Source: Beroe forskalii
Lineage: Eukaryota > Ctenophora > Nuda > Beroida > Beroidae
Length of the DNA stretch: 64,000 nucleotides
Reading direction: 5' to 3'
NCBI GenBank assembly: GCA_011033025.1
Contig: WFMF01000409.1
Coordinates: 62,001-126,000 of the forward strand
A model generated the notes under the pieces. That model was not told the origin of the DNA and searched no databases. It was given only the letters and a program-made list of their open reading frames with translations. This document shows positions 1-13,200 of the stretch, piece by piece (positions within the stretch are counted from its first letter, which is position 1; every line of letters starts with the position of its first letter). The position numbers and the translations under genes are program-made.

Positions 1-155
1 CCCGGGGGACTCCCGGAGGACTCCCGGGGGACTCTCGGAGTACTCCCGGAGTACTCCCGGAGGACTCTCGGAGGACTCTCGGAGTACTCCCGGAGGGCTC
101 CCGGAGGGCTCCCGGAGGGCTCCCGGAGGACTCCCGGGAGTCTCCCGCAGTAATT
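1..155. repeat. GC-rich minisatellite of about 10 bp units
   Basis: Tandem array of roughly 10-bp units of the form CTCCCGGAGGA with variants (CTCTCGGAGTA, CTCCCGGGGGA). It begins at the window edge, so its left end is not seen. The unit is partly self-complementary (TCCCGGGA), so the array can form multiple small hairpins. No gene is associated with it. Confidence 0.85.
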
Positions 156-3100
156 CGCTCGTATGACCGAGTAGTCATGTGGAACAGATAGGCGGTTCAG
201 AGCAACCTCATGATGTTACTTTCAAGTGTCTATGATCTGGTGGCGCAACTTACAGAGATCACAGTGTGATTAGTTAGTTAATATCTTAAACGGTAAAACG
301 ATCTTCTGGTAATTTCATAGTTCATTGGAGGTCTAGAAGTCAACGCACCGTGCCAGTATCATTTCATGTATAACGCGCTTTTCACACTGTATTCCAGCCT
401 CTTTTGTTCGGAGCAGGGAGTATGTGAAATTCGAAATTCCAATAGTCGTACCTTTGTTCTTCAATTATATCAATTCATGAACTAGAGAACAATATCACAA
501 CTTTAAACAATATGAGATGGAATTATCAGAAATTATGGAAAGATTAGCGAGATATTACTCTAAATTAAGACCTTCAACACGAAGATATAGCAACTCCGGG
601 GAAAATAATCTCAATCTTCCCTAAAACTTCCAGGGTCGGGAGTTTCACACAAAGACAATGTTTAATAGCAACATTCTAGTCGTGTGTGCAAGCTAAACAC
701 GCGTACACGTTAACATTTCATAGCATTTAGGCGACCTTAGTAGTCCCTATACCCATTGAATTAAAGCTTGAAATGAGAAAAAAATGTGCAGATCGAAATG
801 AAGCAGCATACAAAATTTATGGACAGTTTTTGCAGAGAATCTAAATACATCTAGATTTTTTTCAAAGCTAAATCAACGCTCGGTGGTTAAAATCACAACA
901 CATCAACGTACCAACACACACGTATATCAGTTGTTGGGGTACATTGTTAATGTTTGGTGTGTCACGTGAGGAACTGAATAACTGCCGCTCATCCTCACTT
1001 AAATGCAACCACGAGCAGGGAGAATGAGGGACTGTGTGGAGAGGGGTCACAGGGCCACACTCGAGTGGAGAGGGGTCACAACCAAAAGGGCAAGGGGACA
1101 CAGGCGAGAAGAGGGGTCGCAAACGAGAGGAAATGGGTCATAGCGCCCGAGGGGCTCATAGAAGAGAGACAAGAGATCAGGCCAGTTAAGGGGATTTACG
1201 GACATTATCCAATGATTCATCTCGTGATACAGATCAGAGGAGCACAAAAGGCCGCAAAGAGGTACAAATTATCGATGAGGGATATCGCCTTCCACTGAAA
1301 GAGAGTAAGTAACTATGGATGGGATAAGGCCAATAAACTCAGCAGATAGATCCTAGGAACTCAAGAAGTAATCAAATAGATTTAACGAAGCAGTCAGCAA
1401 CATAGATGATATCATAAATTCTTTGAGCGAATTCGATTTGTGCTTCAATCGATGCTTATGCAGGTGCTCACGTGTAAATTGACAGTCTTGTAACGAATCT
1501 TATCATTAGACGTAAATGAAACATGTCAAAAACGTAATGAACGCATATCGCACAAGCACATCCGACCCCACCCCTCTTTTGTAAATTGTAAGAACTGTAG
1601 CAAAATAATGAGAATATCATCAAATTCTCAAATAAGTTACTGAAGCTAAAACTTCCCTTTTCAAACCATTTCCTGTGATAATGGAATGAGGAAGAGTCCA
1701 TGTGAAAATGAATGAGGAAGCAAAATAATAATAAAATCATGCAACATTCAACTTCCTCGATGACAAGTCAGAGGATGGAAGTCATCTTGGTCAATATATA
1801 ATTTTGGGTAGAAGCCAGCTCAAACTACCATTCTTCTGCTCTGTCATTACATCATATTTGGTGAATGGTGAATGGTTACTGTGGCGCTACAACCCATTTC
1901 CTCCATTAGATAACGACGGGTGACAAATCATTTTCCTTCCTGAAACGCAAATTCCCACAAAAAACAATCAACCGCGGAGACCGTGCAGACTGAATGTCAA
2001 GGTGATCTAGGTCTCTGTAAAGGGTCCTGCAAAAGTGCAAAGAACTTGTCTAAATGTGATCTAATGTAGTTCCAGACAGTGATTTTTGTGGAGGACTATG
2101 TTTCACGCGCGTGAAAAAAGGGGGCTGCTGCAACGTCACCAATTCCCTATTCTAAACTATGGTAATGACGTCACAACTCACCTCTTATTATTCTAGTGAT
2201 GTGTCCTGGACTATGTCAGACGGGACGTGTGACAGAGAACCTGGTCCTAAAATTACAGGGCAGAAAATGGAAGAGAAGTCATTAGAATCACAGGAATTAA
2301 TTGAATTAACCTCAATAGCACTCTAGAGAGTTGGTGATAAAAATAGCAGTTCTTTAAAGAAATCATCCGTTTCATTGACTGCAATAATTACGGCTGATAC
2401 ACACATTGATGATCATTGGCTATTTAGAGGTAATGTAATCAACAGAATGTGAAGTTTCAATTGATCCGTTAGATCCAAAAGATCCTGAAATTATCGTCTA
2501 GAAGAACAATTCGAAAAGATGCGAATTGAGAATCGAAACTACAAGCGTTGTCCAGAGTTTATCTTTGATCTATGAGAGATCAGTCTTCGTATATTGCTGT
2601 TATAATCGGTCATTATGGTTATTGGTACACAGGTGCAAACCATGCAGTTTGTACGGAGTGACGCAAGCAAGGGCATAACCCGACCCGAAGGAGGCACGAA
2701 GACAAAGCTAGTTAGTAGTTACAGCTGTAAGTCTTATCACAGAATGATCTGAAAGGACGCAAAAAGGAGGGCGTCGACAGTCAATGATCGCCTCCTAGCA
2801 TCAGAAGATCCAGCATTGATCTGGGCAAGGAATCTCCTAGAAGAATACAGGGGAAGAAAGAGAAGAAGGACTCAGGATTGAGCGGATAGGTCACAGGTTG
2901 CAAGTGTTAGATTGCAAAATGTACCATCATGACTAAACAGCAGTTATACCTAACGTCACATACGAAGTCTAGCAAGATGGTGCAAAGCTTGCTCCCTGGA
3001 TTACAACACAATACCACACCTTCCTCCTCCTCCTTCTCCTCCCATCATAAGATGACCAGATCACTATCTCACACCTTACAAACAACACACCCCAATAGCC

Positions 3101-4045
3101 TGAGAAAGGGAGAGAGCCCCTCTCGACAAAGCTTGAGAGACACACATAAACCATTGCAATATGTTACAATTCAATCTCCCTCCGTACATGGTTAGACCAT
3201 ATCGGGGCATACGATCCTCAATCACTCTCTCCAGCATTATATATACGTGATCATATGACTATATGGGTTGAAGCAGGTACCCGAGTATTCGTCATGGTCA
3301 GGGTTTAGAGTGGGGAGTTGTTGAGGAGGAATGGTGTATTCTTTTCAAATTGATATAAAGCTTGCACTGCAATCTATTAACACTTTATCAGAGAGAACCT
3401 GCAGTTTAATATTATTATCACTATTCGTGGGATGAGGTATGTTATCAGTGATTGGTTGATCCAATAGATATTGATAAAATATGTCGGTGATATATGCACG
3501 CATGTTGAGAGGACGTTACTATCAATTTCATAGCATAAAGTCGCGAGTTGATGACTTTCAACGACCCAATCCCTTGAGGGTATGACCACTGCCCAGTCCC
3601 TGAGATAAAGTTTTAACTTCTATCTGAAGCTCACAAGGAGGATAAAGTAGACGCTACGAAGCAAGGGCCTCGTAAGATGATGATAGGCTTGAGCCGCGCT
3701 AATAGAAATCATTCTACGAGTAGAAGCCGAGTGCAATAATTTTAATGAGCGGCATCGCTGTTTGCCATGCTCTTGAGTCAATCAACCCATGCGAAGAGTG
3801 CAATACTACGAATCATTGCATACCTACAAGCACCCTCAAAAAGGACTAATAGTTTGGATGTTGAAATGCGATGATAAGGCTAAAGATGTAATGCTTTAAC
3901 TTATAACTTGTGTGCAATAAAGGGATAATAGCGTTTCAGAAGAGTGCAGGAAGTTATGTATGATTTACGAGGGAGTTTTCTTTAAAAGCTTTTCGTCAAA
4001 TGTATTCTCTTCGAAAATGGGTGTATATTGGTGATTTCGGAGGGT
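156..4045. other. gene-free AT-rich stretch
   Basis: No reading frame here looks like a protein or has a convincing exon boundary. The open frames are short and overlap on both strands. I see no RNA gene. It is either intergenic or a long intron. Confidence 0.6.
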
Positions 4046-4054
4046 CGCGCAAGA

Positions 4055-4257
4055 GAACTGGTCAACTGGTGTCAGTGAGAACTGGTGTCAGGGGAACCGG
4101 TGTCAATGAAAATTGGTGTCAGATGAGGCTGATGTCAGAGAGAACTGGTGCCAGGTAGAACTGGTGTCAGGGAAGTTATTGCTTGAGGGGAACTGGTGTC
4201 AGGTCTAAATGTTGTCAGGGAGAACTGCATTCTACGAGAGTGACCTGATGTCAAGGT
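4055..4257. repeat. degenerate minisatellite, GAACTGGTGTCAG unit
   Basis: About ten imperfect units of 15-18 bp built around AACTGGTGTCAG (variants AACCGGTGTCAA, AATTGGTGTCAG, GGCTGATGTCAG). Unit length and sequence drift, as expected of an old minisatellite. Confidence 0.8.
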
Positions 4258-7200
4258 GTTTCTAAAATATACGCGGGCATATAAGTTGAATAAGTGCCAT
4301 GAAAAAGTTCTCACGATTTACATAAAAGAAAATCACAAAATCTAAACCTATATGATGATGAAAAGCTGGAAAATATTCCTATTATGATGCATGCATTTAA
4401 ATACAATACGTTTTATATATGGAAAACCTTGGCAAACACGCAATGATTTTAATAGCGAGCATGATAAAGATGGCAAGACAACAGATTGCCTAGCACGAAT
4501 TCTAAACAAATCACTTTTAAAATTATAATTCTAGGTGTGTATGCTTAGCTTAATCATGGAATTCCTTATTAGGATAACTTATATAATATGCAGTGCTTTC
4601 CAACAAAAAAATTACAAAAGTTCACACTATATATCGAGCTAGCTTATAACTTAACTCCACCTTGATAAAACACGCAGGAACAGCAGTATATATCTCGCAA
4701 GGAGTAAACACATGTGAGAAATGATTCTCTCCCAGCTCCCGCTGTCCTTTGACTATATGCCTACAAGCTGCGTGAGCAGGCGAACATATGCTCCATGACG
4801 TCACTATCATGAGTTATAATGTTAAACTGATATCATCACACGGTCTATTTACCATGCTCAATTCACACGGCCGTTCAATAAATGTGCTTACAAAAAGGAC
4901 ACCAAAGTTGGAAACACTGAAGACTTGGGTGGTATACTTTGCGGACGAATTCGCTGGAAAATTCACGAACTTGCGCAGTTGGCTGAATATTATAATGAAA
5001 CGATGTGAAGTCTTGCAAGATCTTATCATGTGAGGGGGAGGGGGATTTTAAATTAGATAGGAGCCATGTCATACTTGATGATATGGGGTGATTTAATCCA
5101 TTCGCACGTGGAAATAAGCACTTTTGGATCTAAATTAAAAGAAATCAAAAACAAAATATAAGTTTAAATGATAAGAATGATAACAGTATAGCTGATAAAA
5201 TCTGGAAATTTTCATATCGGTAGCTTAATTTAAATTCGAAAACGGGACACGTACAGATACTGCTGAACAAAGAAAATATAACTCGGAGACAAATATAATA
5301 AAATCCCTAGCTATTAAATCAATTATATATGAATCACGATATTAAGTTATGTTGGTGTCTCCAAAAAGAATTATATTAATAGATAATTCATTATTTATTA
5401 CCGTTAATAATAGATAATGTTATAAAATCCTGGAATTGATGAGGAAGAATACACTGAGCTAAATTAGATCCGATATATTTTATTTATACCTGAGAAATTT
5501 CATTTTTGTTGAAAGAGAGGACACTCGGTAAAAGCGCGAACATAAAAGTCTTATTTATAAAGATTAAATTTCACGAGCATGATTTTCGAACAATTTAATA
5601 GATTGTGTAACAAAAAGAGAATTTAATAAGGGGAACTGATCTGTGATATATCAACGCAGAATCTTAAAAATTAAGAGCGGCAAGATGCATTTAAATAGGA
5701 AAGACTGATTAGCAACAACAACAAAGAAATATGTATCAACCATAAAGCATGAAGACATAATGCAAGACATAATATGTAGCAGTATAAGCTCAACTCACTA
5801 AAAGTGGTTCCAGGAGTACATGAATTAACAGAGAAAACAAATGTGTCTCCCGGAATTTGTACTCGAGCTATGGTAACGGGACATGAATTCTTCGTCAAAT
5901 TTGAATTGTGGTACATGAAATAATTCATGATTACCGGGAATTTGAAAAGTAACAAATATTTGATTTTCAGAATCAGTGAGTAACATTAAAGACATTTTTG
6001 ATGAATGTCTTGAATGAAGACGGGAGGCATGATTTTGAAGTAATTCACTATATAACTGCAGGAAGGTGGAAAGTTGACTCTCATAACTCCGAATTTATTT
6101 TAATTCACATAAAATTTCCACCCAGCCACGAGTAATCTCAGAATATTATGATTTCTATTTTGAGAAGCATTATCTGGATTGAATGGATTTAAATTGTTTA
6201 ATACATGGAAAATGGCTGTTAGTTGGACGGTTAGAACGAGTGAATTGAAAAGGGTGGGGCTCTGCCTTCAACCCATATGAATCTAACATAGAAGGGGGCA
6301 ACACCATTTTAGGAAATTATCACAGGATATTTCAAGGGATATTTAGGTTATCCAGGGGTGGTTTAACTCGATAAAAAATGCTTATTTGCTGTCAGAAGTT
6401 GCATCTGTGTGTCGATTTTTGAGAATAGCGTAAAGTAGTAAACCTTTTAACTACGGAACGAAGTTTTATGTTTACCTGCAATAGTGCAAATTATTTACTA
6501 CAGCTGTTCTAGAGTGAGGATAATTTTGTCAATGTCATGTACTATAAGATGTCAAAGCATGAAAAATTGTATGAATTTCCGTCTCGAGATTCGAGACACA
6601 AAGTGAAGAATTTTGACTAGAGATTGAATTTGGGAGATGGAGTCACGGAATGTGGAGTTAGAAGACGGGAATGATCAATATGTCATGGTAAATTGGTTGG
6701 TGTAAGGCGTATAACTATGATCTGCACGTTCTAAATAGAGTGTGTAAGAAGGAAGAACGGGAATGGGATGTATCCTGGTCCTGGGAAAAAATTAATAGGA
6801 GGGAAAACAATTCGTAAAATTAATCAGAAAAAGACTCAAAAATAAAAATCATGCACAGTTTCATCTAAGATAGTTAAACAATAGTAAAACAATGAAACAG
6901 TCATACATCCACGATGATTCCAGCAAAGTGCCGCGCGGTAAATTGACAGTGAAATACTACAGCAAATCCGTCGTGCGTGACAAAACGATACCAATTACAT
7001 ATTATCCCAACGATAATACCTTTCAGTAGCCCAAGCTGTAATTACCAAGTTACACCGAATGTCGCGAATAATGATTTCCTGTCAGAACGACCATGGTTCA
7101 ATAATCAAAATGTGACGTCATTATCATATAAATTTATTCAAAAATAATGATTCAGAACAGTTAATTTTCCGTATGCAGATTTTTGAACGGCTGTAGATAT

Positions 7201-10200
7201 TCAGGGAGAATTTAAGACAGGATTTGCAAATTATCAAAGAGTGAAAATACGATTGCTGCGGCATAGGATATTACCTTCTCCACTTTGAGCGCCGTGCGCG
7301 TAACGCCCGAGCAGTGTGAGGGCGTTGCACGCCATTGAACAGCTCTCAATGTGATAAGGTTGAGAGCTGCTCGAGAGCATTATCAAACATAACGCCCGGA
7401 GAGGAATTATAGGTGAGTAGCAAACAGCACGCCAGGAATTTAAGTACGCGCTGAAGACACGCACTAGTGCAGCTCCCTTACAAATTGTAGGTTTAGAGTG
7501 GCGTCATTATCAGGGTTTAGAATGGCGAATTTGTGACGATAACCCGCCTACTTTTCATCTGCAACCAAGATGGCGACTTGACAAACACTATCCTGAGTTT
7601 AGGTGCTCAATAACCATAATCAAACTACCGGTTAACTGCCAATAACGTAGCAGGGAAAATTCCACGACATAATCGGATTAACACTCTCGAGATTATGATA
7701 TCTGAGAAAGAGAATGAAAGATATTATTATATTTCGGGGGAAAATGACAAGGTTAAAATATTTGTTGTGGGGAAATTCATCAGCTACTCGTGGCTAGTTT
7801 CCCACACACCCGTCATTTCATCAAATTAATCAGGGAGTTGCAGGGAGTTGCGCTGTCTTTAAACCCCTTCTGATTTATTTTTATCGGAAACTACAGTACA
7901 GTACTGACCATACTGATTTATAATAAAAGGGAATTTAATATCAACTTAATATCATTATAGGTTTATGCAAGTGTTGTTGAATAAAGGAGATTCAATGATT
8001 TTAAAGTGGTTTGTCATTAACCACCATTCATTCAGCTGTTATTTAGGAAGATGTACCGCACACGGTTTTTCATAGATCAGATAGGGGATGGGGATTTGCA
8101 CTGTTTGGCAGCAAACAAATAAGTTTGGAATTGTATCATGAAAGTGGATGAAAATGATGATATGGTTTGGCAAACACTGTAGCATGATATTATTATGCAC
8201 GTTATGTCTTGTGGTGTCCTGCCAACAGCTGGCTGCTGGAAAACATGTCGCATTCCATGATGATAAGATCATATCTTTCATTGACTTAGCAAATCCTAAT
8301 TTTGATCGAGGATTGGAATACAGCCAGAAAACATGGAAGTATAGATTATCGGGACAAAATGAAAACATTGTTTGAATTTTAGTGCAGCTTATAAGAGAAG
8401 GCTTAATTCAGCAGTCAAACTCCAAAATTTCCAATACAGATAGCAAATTATATGGGCGAACAACAAAAAACGATTAGCAATGAGGTAGGTACTGGGTTAA
8501 ACTACAACAGACGGGCATCACAACTGAAATTTGAAATATGTGATTTATGAGATACTAAGATATGCGAAACTTATGAAGTTCCACATATATAGACAATGCA
8601 ACAGTAATAATAGTAAATAACATGAAACACGCATACATTTGGTGATTGTATGCGCGACTCAGGAATACCAAAGATATAGCTGCCGAAACTTTTCAACACC
8701 TGATCAAACTACGGATAGGACAGTGTGATAAGTTCCACAAACTACTTTTGGAACTACTTCTGTAAATTTTAATATAAATAGTATTGTTCAAATGATTGGA
8801 TTACTGGAAAACTTCAATTAAAATTTGAGTTCAGCAGAAACATTCCATGAAAGTCACGATGACACATTCCACGGATGAAATAAATAAAAGGTGACAAAAC
8901 CCCTTAGCATCGCACCTAATTTGTATCAATTTACAGCTCTATCGAAAAATTCAAAGGTTTTTTTGTTGGACCCGAAGTTTTTCCCGGCCAGAAAAAGGGG
9001 GCTAATTTGATTTATATTGACCAGGTGAAACCCAATACCGAGGTACTCAGAACCTAAAATGTTTAGGAAATTCACCAAAAAAAACTCCACTCAACTTCAT
9101 CAATAACCATTCTAAACTATGACAATGACGTCACTCTCTTAACTGCGCATTGTTTTGCCGCAAACTGAAATTCGGTGTGTACATGGTTAATAAAATCACT
9201 GATTCTCCGTAGAGGGACTTTTGAATTATGCAATGAAAAAACCGAATATTTGGGAATTTCGAACATTTTATTATTCAGGTAAATATCAAATTTATTCGGG
9301 AAATTTTGCGACAAATTGTTAAAAAGTCGCAGAATAAATTATCTGTAGACTCAAGGCGCTGATTATGACTTACAATGTTTGGTGCCGCCTAAGAATCAAG
9401 ATATTGTTTAAATTAATGAATGGCGACTCAAATATGAAACGCTTATGGAAATATAATTTATATCGAAGAAATTACTCAATATAATTAGATAATCATAATC
9501 AAATTTTCTGGTTTTAAAAAACGATAAAACCATTTGCGCAAATAAATACCGATTTTCATTTGGAAGCTGAGCAGATACAAACGAAAGACACGACCGTTTG
9601 CACGGTGCTTTTAATAGCTGCATTCCCCAAGAACAGAACTACTTTTAGATGAAACCACAATATCGAGTACAACAAAACATGGAAAAGTTAGAACTATTTA
9701 GAGTGTAGTTAGAGTGTACATTTAGAGTCTTGTAAAGTCCTGCAAAGTAGACACATTGACGGGGAACCAGTGTAATCGTGCATATAATAGCCGCCCGAAC
9801 AACGGCGTACAAAACTACAATCCAAAAACATACTGCACACTGCAAACAGCGTACAAAGCTAGTCAACTATAGTTATACTCCAAGGCATTCTATGTAATAC
9901 ACGAACCACAGTACAGAAATGCTGCAGTTTTATTAATCCAATGCGGACAGCAGTGAAATGCTGTATGAATATAGACCCACCAGCCACAACGTTTCAAAGT
10001 GCAGGACTTTAAACCAATCTCAAGACAGGTCGTGGATTTAAAGATAATGTGTATTTAATTTGGCCCGAGTCCCACTAGGAACCGGGGTATAAACCTAGAA
10101 TGCAAGATTAGCGAGGAAATTTAGAGGGCTCAAAGTCGGTGGCATTCGGATTTATAGGCGATTGGTGTGATGCTATTATCAAGGTTTTAAGAAGTCAATG

Positions 10201-13200
10201 GCTGTCCTTTAACCGCCTATTTCTCACGCGCGACCACCAATGAGACAGGACGTCACTGGATCCCGAATTCCCTTGGTGTTTCACAGTGGAGCAGTGCATT
10301 CCTTCCTTCATTCCTCCAAGTTCTGGGATATGTCAGCCGTCTTTCCAGCGGGGTTATACTGTAATTTCCCCGTAAGACCATGCGGCATGCCATCCTTTCC
10401 CAAGGAAACCGACTGACTTCGGGGAAATGTATCATCAAACTCATCCTCTGAACCTCCCACTCTACCAGTCTTCTCACCCCCTCTCCCCTCTTCTCACATT
10501 GGAATGTGCCCTGTCGTGCTGGAATGTGGCATGAACTGTCATTCCATATTCTGGTGGAGATGGATCAAGGAGCAATCGTAACAACATTAACTCTTTCCTT
10601 CAGTTCCCGCCGGAATTGAACTACAAAGTTGTCCTATGAACTGAGTCATGAGTATTGAGTATTGGACTACCTATTGGAAGTGTGCATTGTCAGCATTTAA
10701 AGCTTTGTCATACAAGATTCCAGCCACATACCTGGTCGAATAACTGCCTCAATAACAAACTGAATCTAAAGGAATATTAATATTTATATAGTTATTAATA
10801 TTTAGTTTAATAATTTAGTTATTAAAATCAAATTAGGCACTGCAGTTGTGAGAAATAACGAAAACCCACATACACCAACAGACACCACCTAATATAAACG
10901 CTCGTGGAACTAAAAAATAAGGTTACAACGTCACAAAACATATATTATTCTTCGAATTATGTCCTATAATTTATGAAAATTATTATTCCGAACATAATAT
11001 ATTATTTATGCAGGCTTTGTGTTATGATAAATGCACAGGTATGTGGATAGGAGAGGTTTTCACGGTTGCTGTAGGGTAGTTTGAAGGGAAGTACCGAAGG
11101 GCGGAATTCTAATTATCTTGGAGTAGAGAATAAAGTAGTGGTCCGTACTGATAACATATTGATTGTTATTTCAGAGGTTTGAAAAGAGAGACAGGAGATT
11201 AAATGTGACGAAATATAAGTAAGTATTTTCGAGGTCTTTAGACGAAGTTGGAAGGCCTATTGTTCGTACAGGACAACTAAAGCGAAAATAACTAGTTAAT
11301 AAATAATTATGGTTAGAAAATGTTAAATGGGTGAATATGACTATAAAATAATCAATAAATATGACTACGAAATAATCTAGGGTGCGGGTGGGGGCCAGGG
11401 AAAGGTGTTGAATAGCAACCAGTAAAATAGGTACTCACAGCCAGATTTCAACTTCAATTTCTCAAGCCTGATTCGAGAAGGACTAGCTTTTAATTCATTT
11501 TTTGGGATGACATTATAAGATTACCTATCAGTTGGAAAAAAGAACATAGGCACCTCTAATCTAGGTCTCGTACACAAAAATGGAAGAATGAATTACCAAC
11601 AATCGAGGTATTTCATTGCAACTGTATCATCATGAAATCCATTGGCCCTAAAAATTTTCTGACTAACGCAATTTATTATAAACAAACGATAATTCAATCA
11701 AACCTAAGATCTGAGTCATTTAAGATTCGTGTGACGTAAACAAGTCCTTACCAATGACGTTAAAAACAAGTAAAATTCCCAGATTTACGGCTCCTAAACA
11801 TTGTCTGGAAGGTTTTCTGAGATGCTAATTCGTCGAATGAGATTCTAAGCTCGTTAAAATCCAAAGATTATGTTCCTAAATCCTAAAGAAGGTCATGTGT
11901 AAAAGGCTTCGGTCAGAAATATAGACGAAACATTCCAAATTCCAAAGAAGTCGGATTAGGAAGGCACGTGCAAGCTATCAATGCACCAAATAGTAAACTG
12001 TTTGCACTGGGGATGATGTCACTACCATGGTATAGAATGACAAATTGATGACATAACACCTTACATTCTTCGTCCGTGGATATAAATATTGAGACGAGTT
12101 GATCGTCTAAAATTAGTGGGAAATCTGCCACAAAGAGCAAAGAGAATGACTGCAGCAAGAGAGAAGGCTAAAGACAAACTCTCCTGGCTCCAATCATTTT
12201 ACTTCCTCCTCCTTCTCGCAGAGAATATTATTATTATTGTTATGTGTGTTGTAGCATGATGGGACGATTTATAAATATGGAGCTGTATCTGTGCGAGCTC
12301 CTCATTCAATTACATATTCAATCAGGAATTTCCAACGTAGAAAGATGTTCTCCTTTCGCACGGACAGTAATTACAATATATTCACAAAGCCGCGCACGCG
12401 CCAAAGATAGGCGTTGTGACGTCAATAATTTATAACTTCAAAACTAAAAAATGACGTTGGCCTTGGCTGCCTTCACTCGTTTGCTGCATCTTCGGTTTAG
12501 GTACGTGTGAGGATTAAATGGATAACTTTGATCATCGCAACCAAGATGCAATTTGAGATTCAGAACTTGGAAACTTCGTCAATGTGAGATTTGATACAGC
12601 CTGGCGTCAGTCCAACTCTACAAATCACAATTGATTTTGTGCCTTTTTGTGATCGAACTGTGATTTAATCTCACGCGGATGTTGGAACAAAATTTGATCA
12701 CTCAGTTCTGTATAGAAATTCAATTAAAAGGGCACTGTAATCAGCAAGGAAGTGATGACCCAAATGTTTTGATCATGTGTGTGATTGTGTCAGAAACTTT
12801 GAATTTCTTAATCGGTTTGAAAAATATGGTGGCAGGAGCGGAAGTCCAGTAGAACAGGATTAATATAACAGTATGTATCAAGGTCAGAGGGAACTTTTCA
12901 AAAATTCTTACTTTTAAATGGTTTGAGATCAGTAAAATAGTGACAAAAATTTTTATCCCTGGGGTGAAATATAAAATCATTCGACAATTCATTTGCGAGC
13001 CACGACAACAATTATTGGCCAAGACAACTATTAATGGTGAAGATCACGAGTGCTTGAGACTCATTTCTCACCCCAAACAATAGCATGAGGGTGGGATGGA
13101 CAACGAGAAACCGTGTACACTGAGTATGAAAACCATGAACTTGATTTCACCGCAAGATGTAGCGAGTATATCAGCCAACATAGTACTCCTCCCACCACAA

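Noticed and set aside
8148-8375. 75-codon plus-strand frame with a signal-peptide-like start (ILLCTLCLVVSCQQLAAG)
   Set aside because: Isolated, in AT-rich DNA, overlapped by a 109-codon antisense frame, with no homologous feature. A hydrophobic start alone is weak evidence.
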